From Promethearchaeia archaeon (GTDB lineage: Archaea > Asgardarchaeota > Lokiarchaeia > Sigyniarchaeales > SOKP01): a stretch of 54,079 bases of DNA. Below, in pieces: positions 9,070 through 17,675 of this stretch. The stretch's first letter is position 1. Each line of letters opens with the position of its first letter. The translations under genes were made by a program, and so were the position numbers. The stretch spans positions 1 to 54,079 of the forward strand of contig JAHQWL010000025.1 in assembly GCA_029856155.1 (NCBI GenBank), read 5' to 3'. The notes beneath the pieces were generated by a model. The model was not told where the DNA came from and ran no database searches. It saw nothing but the letters and a program-made list of their open reading frames with translations.

Positions 9070-9921
9070 ATGTCAGAAGAAGAAATTCCAGATGTAAATT
9101 TAAAAGAAATGATGTTGGATGAGCGAACTAAAAACATTAAAAAGAACATGGAGAAAATAAAACATAAAATTGTTATTATTTCCGGTAAAGGTGGAGTTGG
9201 TAAAACAACAGTAGCAATTAACCTTGCGATGAGTTTAGCTAGCGTAGGATTGAGAGTTGGAATTCTTGATGTAGATATTACAGGTCCGAACGTCATTAAA
9301 ATGCTTGGTGTAAGCTCGGAACTGAAACCAAGAGTAGACAGTGATGCAAAGAGGTTTTATCCTATTGATGGGCCTCTAAAGCTTAAAGTTATGAGTATGG
9401 CATTTTTAACACTAAATCCTGATGAACCCGTAATTTGGAGAGGTCCTATGAAAATGAGTGCAGTAAGACAGTTTTTAGGAGATGCTGAATGGGGTGAACT
9501 CGATTACCTAATATGTGATCTACCTCCTGGAACATCTGATGAGACTTTAGATATTTTACAATTAATACCCGATGAGAATGTTATAATTGTTACTACACCT
9601 CAAGAAGTTGCCTTAATGGATGCGAGAAAAACTATCAAAATGTCTATGGTTATGGAACGAAAAATCCTTGGCATAATAGAGAATATGTCTGGTTTTAATT
9701 GTCCTCATTGTGGAGAATATATCGATTTATATCCTCCAGGTGGTGCGGAAAAAGCTAGTAAAGATTTCAATATTCCCTTAATAGGAAAGATACCTTTTGA
9801 AACTGAAGTTAGTGAACAAGGGGATCAAGGATTACCGTTTATTTTAAAGTATCCTAAAAGTAAATCAGCTAAAGCTTTTAAAGAGACAGTTAATAAAATT
9901 AGAGAAGTTTTAGAAAAATAA
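9070..9921 (+). CDS. mrp: Mrp/NBP35-family P-loop ATPase, iron-sulfur cluster carrier
   Basis: 283 aa from ATG 9070. A GTG four codons earlier at 9058 is also in frame, but the ATG gives the usual short N-terminus. The deviant Walker A is GKGGVGKTT (about 39-47), switch-like 'DVDITGPN' follows, then 'LPPGTSDE' and the C-terminal cluster-binding CPHC, as in ApbC/Mrp/Nbp35 proteins that assemble and transfer [4Fe-4S] clusters in the cytosol. The N-terminal Cys-rich extension of eukaryotic Nbp35 is absent. Location next to the Fe-S-rich fwd operon fits a maturation role, though these proteins are also found far from their clients. Confidence 0.9.
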   Translation: MSEEEIPDVNLKEMMLDERTKNIKKNMEKIKHKIVIISGKGGVGKTTVAINLAMSLASVGLRVGILDVDITGPNVIKMLGVSSELKPRVDSDAKRFYPIDGPLKLKVMSMAFLTLNPDEPVIWRGPMKMSAVRQFLGDAEWGELDYLICDLPPGTSDETLDILQLIPDENVIIVTTPQEVALMDARKTIKMSMVMERKILGIIENMSGFNCPHCGEYIDLYPPGGAEKASKDFNIPLIGKIPFETEVSEQGDQGLPFILKYPKSKSAKAFKETVNKIREVLEK

Positions 9922-9931
9922 TAATATAATT

Positions 9932-9941
9932 TTTTTTTAAT
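9932..9941 (+). terminator. Poly-T terminator after the Mrp gene
   Basis: A run of Ts begins about 10 bases after the stop codon at 9921, the usual intrinsic termination signal of archaeal RNA polymerase. No hairpin is needed or seen. Confidence 0.4.
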
Positions 9942-10149
9942 AATAACATAATTTATTGTATGTGACACCAACACGAATCTAAAAAACAATATAAACTTGA
10001 TAATCTGGACTAATACCTATTTTCCAGATAATATATCGTATTAATAAAATTATAAATTAGATTCTTTTATTAGCTAAAATTATTTTTATTTACTTAGATT
10101 ACTAATATGATTAATAACAGGGATAATTATTACTGAAGATATTAAGCTC

Positions 10150-10617
10150 CTGAAAGGCATTATTATATGTAAAGAAAGTGGTGAATACTTACTTGACCTT
10201 ATTTTAGATACGAAAATTAATCCAGTATTACTCTCTTCTTTTGTTGGTGCATTAGGATTATTCGGAGAAAACTTAGGAAAGATTGAAGAGATTAACATTA
10301 AAGGACTTGACGTAGAAATGATTGTAGTATATAAATATAACTTGATCTTCGTAGCAATTCTTGATAAGGAGTTCAAAAAACATGACATAAGAGCAGAAGC
10401 AGAAAAATCATTAGACATGTTTTATTCATTATATCGTACTGAAATTAATGAAGATTGTAATGAAGTTAGTCAATTTTCATCGTTTAAGAATATTTTATTT
10501 ACACAAATTGAAGAATACTTTAATAGGATTAAGGATTCCCAAAAAGGACCCGAAATTGGAGACTTTGGGTTCTTTACTGATGCGATTAAAAAATTAAGAA
10601 CTAATTCAACAAATTAA
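10150..10617 (+). CDS. Roadblock/longin-like small protein with a non-canonical start
   Basis: About 155 aa if started at CTG 10150 (reading 'KGIIICKESGEYLL'). The first ATG of the frame, at 10318, lies in the middle of the apparent domain. The part before it already has the features of Asgard roadblock/longin-like proteins: hydrophobic strand then 'ESGE', then 'FVGALGLFGENLGKIEEI', followed by strand 'VEMIVVYKYNLIFVAIL' and a helix. The frame is open from a TGA at 10108. Between it and the domain only CTG (10150), ATT (10141 and others) or ATA could initiate; a frame slip from ATG 10107 is another option. Such proteins dimerise and often act with small GTPases. It converges on the DUF89 gene, overlapping by 4 bases. 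Confidence 0.55.
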   Translation: MKGIIICKESGEYLLDLILDTKINPVLLSSFVGALGLFGENLGKIEEINIKGLDVEMIVVYKYNLIFVAILDKEFKKHDIRAEAEKSLDMFYSLYRTEINEDCNEVSQFSSFKNILFTQIEEYFNRIKDSQKGPEIGDFGFFTDAIKKLRTNSTN

Positions 10618-11498
10618 AATCCCTTTTCTTTCTTTTTAAATATTAGATCTCCTATCTTTACCCCAAAAATTCGTTCCATTAAATTACATTTAGCTTTTAA
10701 GAGATAATATACATCTTTGTAAGGAATTTCCATGCCATAAAGACTTTCAAAATTGCCTTGTCCCTTAGATAAAATAACACCATTCTGGTTAAAGAAGTAT
10801 TTTTTAAATTCTTCTGACGTATCTGATAAAATAATTCCTGGAGCATCATTCGATTCAATAACTTGAATTAAATCTGTTAAATTAATAAATTTCGCATCTT
10901 CAATGGTAGCATCATTAATTATAGGAGCCGATCTTACTGAATAAATTATCTCTAAATTAGGATATAATTTTTTAAGAATTATGATTAGAATTTTATCGAA
11001 GACTATTTCCCCGGCATTATCTCCTAATATTAGTAATTGATTTGAGTTTTCAAGTGAATTTTGGAACTTCCCATAATCATTAATAGCTAAATCTTCAAGC
11101 TTAAAGTTTTCTAAGTCAGAGATAATATCTATATCATGTTGGCCTGCAAAATCTATAGTATTTCCAAGTGCAGATCCTAAAATAGCCTTAAGTACAGGAT
11201 CTTCTGCTTTTTCAATTAAATTTAAAACATCTTCGAAGTAATTTAATACCAGAAGATTATATTCAATTTTAAGATCATGATAAGGATCTCTATTATCTAA
11301 TAGCTCTGCGATAATATTATAAGTCACTTTTCCAAGAATAGGAGCGGCAACCTCATTTATATTGAAGTTTAAAAGGTATTTCATGAGTTTTTTCTGGGCA
11401 GTAATCACAACTTCACGAGAAATATTGGGGTTTAATAATTCGAATGCTTTTAACACTTGATTAAAAAGACATCCAATACATTCGGGTTCTAGTTTCAT
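10614..11498 (-). CDS. DUF89 / ARMT1-like metal-dependent phosphatase
   Basis: 294 aa, typical for the archaeal branch of DUF89 (damage-control phosphatases). Motifs in order: N-terminal CxxC (Cys7, Cys10, 'ECIGC'), 'GNTIDF' (112-117), the catalytic 'LGDNAGE' (Asp160, Asn161), 'VRSAPIINDATIEDA' (188-202) and 'SKGQGNFE' near 255. The family removes phosphate from damaged or reactive sugar and cofactor phosphates with Mn/Ni/Co. The CxxC-containing N-terminus is characteristic of the prokaryotic subgroup. Substrate unknown. Confidence 0.85.
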   Translation of the reverse strand: MKLEPECIGCLFNQVLKAFELLNPNISREVVITAQKKLMKYLLNFNINEVAAPILGKVTYNIIAELLDNRDPYHDLKIEYNLLVLNYFEDVLNLIEKAEDPVLKAILGSALGNTIDFAGQHDIDIISDLENFKLEDLAINDYGKFQNSLENSNQLLILGDNAGEIVFDKILIIILKKLYPNLEIIYSVRSAPIINDATIEDAKFINLTDLIQVIESNDAPGIILSDTSEEFKKYFFNQNGVILSKGQGNFESLYGMEIPYKDVYYLLKAKCNLMERIFGVKIGDLIFKKKEKGF

Positions 11499-11627
11499 AT
11501 TTATTTTTCCTATAATTTTAACACGAGTTCGTCTTTTAATTTTTAAATTGGGTAATAATTCTTAGTTATTTTTATATACAATTTTGTATAATCTTTCTTT
11601 ATAAAATGAAAATTTACTAGATAGATC

Positions 11628-11642
11628 TTTTAAATACTTAAA
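11628..11642 (+). promoter_or_regulatory. Putative TATA box for the MFS gene at 11686
   Basis: The string CTTTTAAATACTTAA contains TTTAAATA about 50 bases before the ATG at 11686. It is a reasonable archaeal TATA match in an otherwise mixed AT stretch. Confidence 0.3.
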
Positions 11643-11685
11643 GATTTAATAAATAATCAATTATTTACAAAAAATTGGTTAAAAA

Positions 11686-12996
11686 ATGTCAGAAACAACA
11701 CAAAAATTTAATTTAAAGCAAACTACTTTTATTGGATTAGCATTTTTTACAACTGGAATTGCTTGGTCAATGTTCAATACACAAGTGAATATCACTCTAT
11801 TTGACTATCTAGGCTCTTATGGACTTGTAGGAGCATGGATGGCAATGGACAATATCATTGGCGTTTGTATACAACCTATTATGGGTACAGTTTCAGATAA
11901 TACTCGCACAAGACTTGGTCGTCGGATGCCCTACTTAATTGTCGGAATTCCTCTTTCAGCTATATTCTTTATTATGATTTCAACTGTTAATTCCGCCCAA
12001 GATCCTTTATGGCTTTTATTATTTTGGATGTTCTTTTTTAATGTAAGTATGGCATCCTATAGATCACAAGCAGTAGCACTTATGCCAGATTTTGTAGAGC
12101 CTGTAAATAGGAGTAAGGGAAATGCCGTTATCAACTTCATGGGTGGAATTGGAGCTTTGATTGCATACCTCTTTAATAAATTCCTCGTACCAATTAGTTT
12201 ATTTCTAGCATTTTTTGCGGTTGCAATTATTATGGTTGCTTCTTTAATTGTCTTACTGTTTACAATAAAAGAGAAGGAATCTTATAGTTATAAACTAATT
12301 TTAGAAAGGGAGGAAGTAGAAGGGCAAAAAATTAAAGATAGAAAAGACAGACCCAATCTAGTTGAGAGTTTTAAAGACATCTTATCTGAAGAGGATAAAT
12401 CTACACTATTTATGCTTTTCGCAATTTTTTCATGGTTTGTCGGATATCAGGCATTAGAAGCTCTTTATACCGTTTATGGGATGGATGTATTGGGTTTGTC
12501 GCGTGGTGATGCGGGTTTCATGTTGCTTTATGTAGCTATTGCGTTTCTTCTTTCAGCACTTCCAGCTGGGATATTAGGTTCAAAAATAGGTAGAAGGCAA
12601 ACAATTAAAATCGGTTTAATTCTCTTTATTAGTGCCCTAATTATCGGTTTTTCAGTCCAAACGGAGACAGTGATTACAATAATCTTGTTTGTAGCAGGTA
12701 TTGGTTGGGCGTTTATTAATATCAATTCAATTGTTATAGTATGGGAAATGGCTCCTACAAGCAAGAAAATCGGAACTTATACAGGTGTATATTATTTCTT
12801 TAGTTTTATGGCGGCAATATTAGGACCATTTATGGTAGGCTCACTAATAGATGTACTTGGTAATTCTACTTTATTTTTAGTAACCTCATTCTTCTTCATT
12901 ATTGCTCTTGCGTTTATGTTTCTTGTTAAAAGAGGTGAAGCAGAACTAACTGATGAAGAAAAAATTGCTAAAGCAAAAGCAATTCAAGAATTATAA
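11686..12996 (+). CDS. MFS transporter, GPH/SLC45-like (sugar:cation symporter type)
   Basis: 436 aa with about 12 membrane segments. The loop after TM2 reads 'PIMGTVSDNTRTRLGRRMPYLIVG', the hallmark of the glycoside-pentoside-hexuronide and SLC45/sucrose transporter group. The second half repeats the motif as 'LGSKIGRRQTIKIG'. A charged cytosolic loop (about 195-235, 'KDRKDRPNLVESF') links the halves. It likely moves a sugar or related compound with H+ or Na+. It is a single gene with its own TATA-like element and a T12 terminator. Substrate cannot be inferred. Confidence 0.82.
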   Translation: MSETTQKFNLKQTTFIGLAFFTTGIAWSMFNTQVNITLFDYLGSYGLVGAWMAMDNIIGVCIQPIMGTVSDNTRTRLGRRMPYLIVGIPLSAIFFIMISTVNSAQDPLWLLLFWMFFFNVSMASYRSQAVALMPDFVEPVNRSKGNAVINFMGGIGALIAYLFNKFLVPISLFLAFFAVAIIMVASLIVLLFTIKEKESYSYKLILEREEVEGQKIKDRKDRPNLVESFKDILSEEDKSTLFMLFAIFSWFVGYQALEALYTVYGMDVLGLSRGDAGFMLLYVAIAFLLSALPAGILGSKIGRRQTIKIGLILFISALIIGFSVQTETVITIILFVAGIGWAFININSIVIVWEMAPTSKKIGTYTGVYYFFSFMAAILGPFMVGSLIDVLGNSTLFLVTSFFFIIALAFMFLVKRGEAELTDEEKIAKAKAIQEL

Positions 12997-13002
12997 TAAT
13001 TC

Positions 13003-13014
13003 TTTTTTTTTTTT
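13003..13014 (+). terminator. Poly-T terminator after the MFS gene
   Basis: Twelve consecutive Ts directly after the stop codon at 12996, an archaeal-type intrinsic terminator. Confidence 0.5.
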
Positions 13015-13051
13015 AATTTTGGAAGGATTTAAAACTTTTAAAATGCAAACC

Positions 13052-13204
13052 TTACAGGTCAATTTCAATTTTAATGTTTTCGATGTTTTCAGGAACTCCT
13101 TTGGTACTTTTTAAATAGCCCTGAATTATGTTGGACAGCATCTCTTGCATGAAATCCTTTAACGGAATTTTTCTTTCATTTACTGATAATATTACTTTTA
13201 CCAT
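13052..13204 (-). CDS. 50-aa conserved-looking small protein
   Basis: A 51-codon frame beginning MVKVILSVNERKIPLKDF and ending IKIEIDL. The start has a good Shine-Dalgarno GAGGT four to five bases upstream on the minus strand. Predicted pattern: beta strand (2-8), amphipathic helix (15-33), beta strand (43-50). Similar short 'VKV.iSVNgk.IPL..F.q..i.n' proteins are remembered from other archaea, where function is unknown; this comparison was not checked by search. It lies alone between the MFS terminator and the structured element at 13296-13367. Confidence 0.6.
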   Translation of the reverse strand: MVKVILSVNERKIPLKDFMQEMLSNIIQGYLKSTKGVPENIENIKIEIDL

Positions 13205-13295
13205 AATTACCTCAATATCAATTAAAATATTAAAATTTTATATTATTTTTTATAAAGATTGGACTCATGGAACTCTTCTTAAAAAATAACTTCTG

Positions 13296-13367
13296 AAATC
13301 CGAAACCGGGCAAGGTAGGTCAGCTTACTACTAACATTTTTTAGCAAGATTCATTCCATTCGGATTT
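13296..13367. ncRNA. Possible structured RNA or leader element
   Basis: AAATCCGAA (13296-13304) pairs perfectly with TTCGGATTT (13359-13367) and encloses 54 bases. These include an unusually GC-rich block for this genome (ACCGGGCAAGG) and a possible inner GTAG/CTAC hairpin. On the minus strand it would sit about 90 bases upstream of the 50-aa gene and could be its 5' leader; on the plus strand it could be a free small RNA. No tRNA or known riboswitch consensus was recognised. Confidence 0.3.
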
Positions 13368-13446
13368 TATATTAAAATTATTGAGAATACATACGATTGT
13401 TCAAGAGTATAATTGACAAGATAATTTATCAGTGAATTTAATATTT

Positions 13447-13470
13447 GAGGAGGAATTATAAAGCCGCCTC
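13447..13470 (-). terminator. Hairpin at the 3' end of the 54-aa gene
   Basis: GAGGAGG (13447-13453) and CCGCCTC (13464-13470) can pair at six of seven positions around a 10-base AT loop. The right arm overlaps the stop codon of the 54-aa frame. It could be a transcript-end hairpin, or chance. Confidence 0.25.
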
Positions 13471-13633
13471 ATCCACAACCACCATCAGTTATTTCATTAT
13501 TCAACGCATTGACAAAGAGTATGATAACTATTGTGATTATTGCTGCTAGGCTAATTACACTGAAAAGAATAATTATCAATTTTTTGAAATTTCTGCTCCT
13601 TTTTGGATTTAACATAGCTTCTCTCATTTTCAT
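13469..13633 (-). CDS. 54-aa single-pass membrane micro-protein with a GGCG tail
   Basis: A 55-codon frame starting MKMREAMLNPKRSRNFKK, then a hydrophobic segment (about 19-41), and ending ITDGGCG. The basic N-terminus and single TM predict an N-in, C-out topology, leaving a short Cys-containing Gly-rich tail outside. Codon composition resembles neighbouring genes. There is no strong ribosome-binding site. It precedes the multi-TM gene at 13718 on the opposite side of its stop and could be unrelated. Function unknown. Confidence 0.45.
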   Translation of the reverse strand: MKMREAMLNPKRSRNFKKLIIILFSVISLAAIITIVIILFVNALNNEITDGGCG

Positions 13634-13717
13634 ATATTATGAGTAAATTTATTTATTTTTTATTAGTGATTTCTACTTAAAAATTTTAACTTAGCTATTA
13701 ATTCTTTTCAAATTCTT

Positions 13718-14725
13718 TTAAGAGCTTTTTCCTTCATTATGTCTAAAAATAGTATATATTCCAACTATAAGTGTAAAAACCATAAAGAAAATCCACAATA
13801 TTTGGGCTTGAAGTACTAATCCGGGTATGATATCCGCTGGTGGATTAAGTTCTCTTAAAATCTCAATGATCTGAACGATAAGTTTCATTAAAATTATAAA
13901 TAATGCTACTGTATCGGCTCTAAAGATTTTAAGTTTTTCTTTTATATAATCTACTCTATCATAAATAGATCCAATTATGTATAAAAACAGAAGAAAATCA
14001 ATAACAAATGCTAAGAGGTCATAACCAGCAGCATCAAGGAATATAAATTCTGCCCAAAGATCAATAATTATATAGAGAACATAAAAGAATGTTAGTAAAT
14101 TAAAGAATGAGATATATGCCGCAAATTTCTTTGTAAATAATAATCTAATTAATAAGATTCCTAATAATGTTAGGCCTATCAAGAATAGATTAAAAAAGAC
14201 TCTTGCTAAACTTTGAACGTATGGATTAGCAAAACTAAGGAAAAATCTCATGGTTAAAGATGTGAACCACCAGCTTAGAAGGAAAAAAACCACAAATTCT
14301 ATTATCCGTGTTAATATTCTGGAACCTTTTTTACTATAAAAGTAATCGTCAACTTTAATAGAAGTATCCATACAAAATTTAAAGGCGAAAAATGCAGTAA
14401 TAATAATATTAGCTATATAACAAAAAATTGTAAAAATGTTGATAATCCCTCCAAAAATATACATAACAGGAAGAGTCAATACAACTGATATGATGATTAT
14501 AATTACCCCCATCTTATCAATAGGTATAACAAATGAAATAATAAATAAAATGAATGTAAATCCAGCTAAAATCGCTAGGAATATCAAAAAATATCTTTTG
14601 AAGGTAATATTTGGAAACAAATCAATTACAAATGCAAATAAAAACCAACAAACAATAAACAGGATAACAATAACTAATAAAATTCTCTTTTTCGAAAGAT
14701 TCTTTAAACCAGAAATAAATCTCAT
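13718..14725 (-). CDS. Polytopic membrane protein of unknown function
   Basis: 335 aa with about nine hydrophobic segments spread over the whole length, a basic N-terminus (GLKNLSKKR) and short charged loops ('CMDTSIKVDDYFYSKKGSR', 'IYDRVDYIKEKLKIFRAD'). No catalytic or transport motif was recognised. It is divergent from the OFA-family carrier at 14927. It looks like a lineage-specific integral membrane protein. Confidence 0.6.
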   Translation of the reverse strand: MRFISGLKNLSKKRILLVIVILFIVCWFLFAFVIDLFPNITFKRYFLIFLAILAGFTFILFIISFVIPIDKMGVIIIIISVVLTLPVMYIFGGIINIFTIFCYIANIIITAFFAFKFCMDTSIKVDDYFYSKKGSRILTRIIEFVVFFLLSWWFTSLTMRFFLSFANPYVQSLARVFFNLFLIGLTLLGILLIRLLFTKKFAAYISFFNLLTFFYVLYIIIDLWAEFIFLDAAGYDLLAFVIDFLLFLYIIGSIYDRVDYIKEKLKIFRADTVALFIILMKLIVQIIEILRELNPPADIIPGLVLQAQILWIFFMVFTLIVGIYTIFRHNEGKSS

Positions 14726-14895
14726 ATAAAATCCACAAAGATGTGTTTGATATAAAACTTGTTAATATACAATATGTTAATTAATTTTGTTATATAACCT
14801 CTTATAAGTTCACCTTTTTGTATAATTATGATAAGAAGTCTCCTTAGCGATTTTTAAAAAATTAAAAGAATATTTTTATCCAACAGCTAATTCTT

Positions 14896-14912
14896 TAACA
14901 TATAAAATTATA
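14896..14912 (+). promoter_or_regulatory. Putative TATA box for the OFA-family carrier
   Basis: AACATATAAAATTATAA lies about 25 bases before the ATG at 14927. That spacing suggests a leaderless or very short leader transcript, common in archaea. No Shine-Dalgarno sequence is seen before this ATG. Confidence 0.35.
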
Positions 14913-14926
14913 ATAGCGTTTTAAAA

Positions 14927-16141
14927 ATGTCTGAAAATCAAAAGGTTAGAAATCGTTGGATTGTTGTCATCGGAGCTATACTGATCCAACTGGCACTAGG
15001 TACAATATATTCCTGGGGAACACTTACTATATTTGTCAGTGGTCCATATTTGAATGCAATCGAGGAACTCACTATTTATATTTTTGGTGTTGGATTATTA
15101 TCCTTTGCGATAACGATGATTTTCGCTGGTCAATTACAACAAAAATATGGTCCTAGAAATGTTGCGATTCTTGGAGGGGTGTTAATGGGTGGAGGAGTTA
15201 TTTTATCCTCACTAATGACTACTTTCATTGGATTATTAATCACCTATGGTATTATTTTTGGAATGGGGATAGGGTTTGGTTATGTATGTCCTATTGCTTC
15301 AGCGAGTAAATGGTTTCCAGATAAAAAAGGATTTATAAATGGAATTGCTGTTGCAGGATTTGGCGCAGGTTCATTTGTATTCAATTATGTAATAAGGGCA
15401 CTTGCGATATCTTTTAATATTCCCACAATGTTTATTGTTCTTGGAATAATATACTTGGTTCTGATTATTGGAGGGGCAATGACATTGAGTACTCCACCAG
15501 AAGGCTGGAAACCAGAAGGTTGGGAACCTTCCGCTCCTTCTGAAAAAAGTGGAATTTCTGGACTCGAATTTGAGCGTAAAAATACAATAAAATTACCACA
15601 ATTTTGGATGCTTTGGGTGACTTTTGTTTTAAGTGCAATGTCGGGTTTAATGGTAATAGGATCTTACGCAGCTTTCATAAAAGCATATGCAACTGTTGAT
15701 TTTGTATTAATTGGAAGTTTAGCTGCATTGTTCAATGGCTTAGGTAGAATAGTATGGGGAAAGTTAGCTGATATATTATCTTATAAAAAGGCAATGTTAT
15801 TAATGTTTTCAATTCAAGCAATTCTATTACTTATCTACTTTACAACAAATGTTGACGTGATCTACTTTGGAATCATTACAATCACTATATATTTCTGTTT
15901 TGGTGGGAATTTCAGCTTATTTCCAACAGCTACTGCTGATTTATTTGGATTGAAGAATTTAGGTCCAAATTATGGAATGGTATTTACAGCCTATGGGATT
16001 GCTGGATTTATCGGTGCCGTTGGTGTTAATCTATTAGTTTTAGCATTTGGTAGTTATTTAATTCTATTTATAGTTATGGGCTTAATGTCAGTAGGAGCTG
16101 CTATTTTAGCATATTTAATAAAACCTCCAATTCGTAAATAA
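14927..16141 (+). CDS. MFS transporter, OFA (oxalate:formate antiporter) family
   Basis: 404 aa, about 12 membrane segments. The N-terminus 'WIVVIGAILIQLALGTIYSWG' is the family signature of OxlT-like carriers. It is followed by 'LQQKYGPRNVAILGG' (MFS motif A region) and 'GIGFGYVCPIASASKWFPDKKGFINGIAVAGFG', also diagnostic of OFA proteins. The second half has 'LFNGLGRIVWGKLADILSYKKAM' and 'TADLFGLKNLGPNYGMVFTAYGIAG'. Family members exchange small organic anions such as oxalate, formate or other monocarboxylates. A formate role would suit the fwd and glycyl radical genes, but that is inference. T10 terminator follows. Confidence 0.88.
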   Translation: MSENQKVRNRWIVVIGAILIQLALGTIYSWGTLTIFVSGPYLNAIEELTIYIFGVGLLSFAITMIFAGQLQQKYGPRNVAILGGVLMGGGVILSSLMTTFIGLLITYGIIFGMGIGFGYVCPIASASKWFPDKKGFINGIAVAGFGAGSFVFNYVIRALAISFNIPTMFIVLGIIYLVLIIGGAMTLSTPPEGWKPEGWEPSAPSEKSGISGLEFERKNTIKLPQFWMLWVTFVLSAMSGLMVIGSYAAFIKAYATVDFVLIGSLAALFNGLGRIVWGKLADILSYKKAMLLMFSIQAILLLIYFTTNVDVIYFGIITITIYFCFGGNFSLFPTATADLFGLKNLGPNYGMVFTAYGIAGFIGAVGVNLLVLAFGSYLILFIVMGLMSVGAAILAYLIKPPIRK

Positions 16142-16150
16142 TTATATACA

Positions 16151-16160
16151 TTTTTTTTTT
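16151..16160 (+). terminator. Poly-T terminator after the OFA carrier
   Basis: Ten consecutive Ts just downstream of the stop at 16141, before the convergent Fe-S gene. Confidence 0.45.
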
Positions 16161-16251
16161 CATGCTTTTTCTTCTTAACTAGAAAAGAATAAATATAAAG
16201 GTTAGAAAATTAAACCTTTATAAATCTATAAAAATGCTCTAATTCGATAAT

Positions 16252-17052
16252 TCACTTTTTTGAAATTAACGTTATTGCCTTATTAGGGCATTTTGAGACA
16301 CAAGTTCCACATCCAAAACAATGTATTGAATTGAAATGTAATTTATTATTAATAAGATGTCTTGCCCCAAAATAACACCATGTTTCACACGTACCACAAT
16401 TAGTACATTTATTTAAATTAGTGTTTGCGATAAAATCACTTTTAACCATCTGCGGAGAACCATATTTAATAAATTTATTAAGAATAACACAACAACATGG
16501 ACAACAGTTGCATATGATATAGTAAAATTGTGGATTTGGAAAATAAATTAATTGATGAACGAGACCTCTCTCATTGCATTCTTCTAATAAATCAATAATC
16601 TCTTTTTTTGACACTTTTTTCAGATTGTACGATTTAAAGGGTATTTCATAAAGAGACTTCCCAAAACCAAAATGTATACATGTATTTATCGGGTGATCGC
16701 AATTTGGTGCTTCATATTTTCGTTGAGTGGTTCTACAATAGCACCAACTAACCCCCCTTACCGATGAACGCTCTAATATTTTTAATATTTCTTGGGAAGA
16801 TATGAATTTTGAATCATAACTAATATTCTTGTTTAAAGGAATGACTTTTCCACCCCATCTGCCCCTTAAAATAAACTTATTAACAATTCCCATCGTGTAT
16901 ATATTAAATTTCATATCAATTTTTCGAAATAATTCAAGAATCACGCCTTCAGCAAGACCAAACAAACTAGAAAGTAGTTTACCAAGTGCTGGTATTCTTT
17001 TTAGAATTTTGTCAATCCTAGATTCAAATGTTCTATACGGGAAAGTATTCAA
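16252..17052 (-). CDS. 4Fe-4S protein with C-terminal ferredoxin pair
   Basis: 266 aa. The C-terminus carries two 4Fe-4S motifs, 'CTNCGTCETWC' and 'CFGCGTCVSKCP'. The middle has 'WCYCRTTQRKYEAPNC..PINTC' and a dense cysteine patch 'CNCCPCCC', giving additional possible cluster or metal sites. The N-terminus (1-85) is basic and amphipathic rather than clearly transmembrane. Proteins of this layout (Cys-rich middle plus 2[4Fe-4S]) are frequent in anaerobic archaea and are presumed electron carriers or oxidoreductase subunits. No partner enzyme is adjacent. Confidence 0.75.
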   Translation of the reverse strand: MNTFPYRTFESRIDKILKRIPALGKLLSSLFGLAEGVILELFRKIDMKFNIYTMGIVNKFILRGRWGGKVIPLNKNISYDSKFISSQEILKILERSSVRGVSWCYCRTTQRKYEAPNCDHPINTCIHFGFGKSLYEIPFKSYNLKKVSKKEIIDLLEECNERGLVHQLIYFPNPQFYYIICNCCPCCCVILNKFIKYGSPQMVKSDFIANTNLNKCTNCGTCETWCYFGARHLINNKLHFNSIHCFGCGTCVSKCPNKAITLISKK

Positions 17053-17165
17053 ATCTTAGATAACTCGATTAATTTAATTAATCGAGAAAATAGTTAAATC
17101 CATTTAATTTTTATTCTAAAGATTAAACTGAAATTTTTTATTAGATATCAAATTCTTCAAGTATT

Positions 17166-17675
17166 ATGATAGAATCAAACGAGCAAATTATTAAAAAGGC
17201 ATTTGAATTAGGAAAAAAATACGAAAAAGAATGTACGGGATGTGCTCAAACTGCTGTAGCGGGCATTTTTGATTCATTGGGGATATGGAATGAAGATGTT
17301 TTCAAAGCAGCAAGTGGTTTAGCGGATGGTTTAGGTTTAACCGGAGATGGTTCTTGTGGTGCCTTAGTGGGCGCTTCGATGGTAATTGGATTCTTGTTTG
17401 GAAGAGAACGTAAAGATTTTAAGGATATGTATAAACCGGAGAAATCATATGAATTAGTCAAGCAATTGCATGATAAGTATATAAAAAAATATGGATCCTG
17501 CAGATGTTATGACGTTCAAGAGAAACTGGTGGGAAGGACATATAATCTCTGGAATCCTGATGAGCGGAAAGAAGCATTTGAATCAGGAATGATAGAACAT
17601 TGTTCTACTGTTGTAGGGAAAGTTGCTAAGATGGCTACCAAAATAATTCTGAATAATGGATTTAAACCTCAATAA
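17166..17675 (+). CDS. C_GCAxxG_C_C family redox-type protein
   Basis: 169 aa matching the motif that names the family: C23-x2-C26-A ('CTGCAQTAVAGIF'), 'GDGSCGALVGASMVIGFLFG' with Cys64, then 'YGSCRCYDV' and a C-terminal Cys ('IEHCSTVVGKVAKMA'). The family is probably redox- or metal-linked and often lies near oxidoreductases or transport genes, but its biochemical role is not established. It is a single gene divergent from the Fe-S protein at 16252. Confidence 0.85.
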   Translation: MIESNEQIIKKAFELGKKYEKECTGCAQTAVAGIFDSLGIWNEDVFKAASGLADGLGLTGDGSCGALVGASMVIGFLFGRERKDFKDMYKPEKSYELVKQLHDKYIKKYGSCRCYDVQEKLVGRTYNLWNPDERKEAFESGMIEHCSTVVGKVAKMATKIILNNGFKPQ

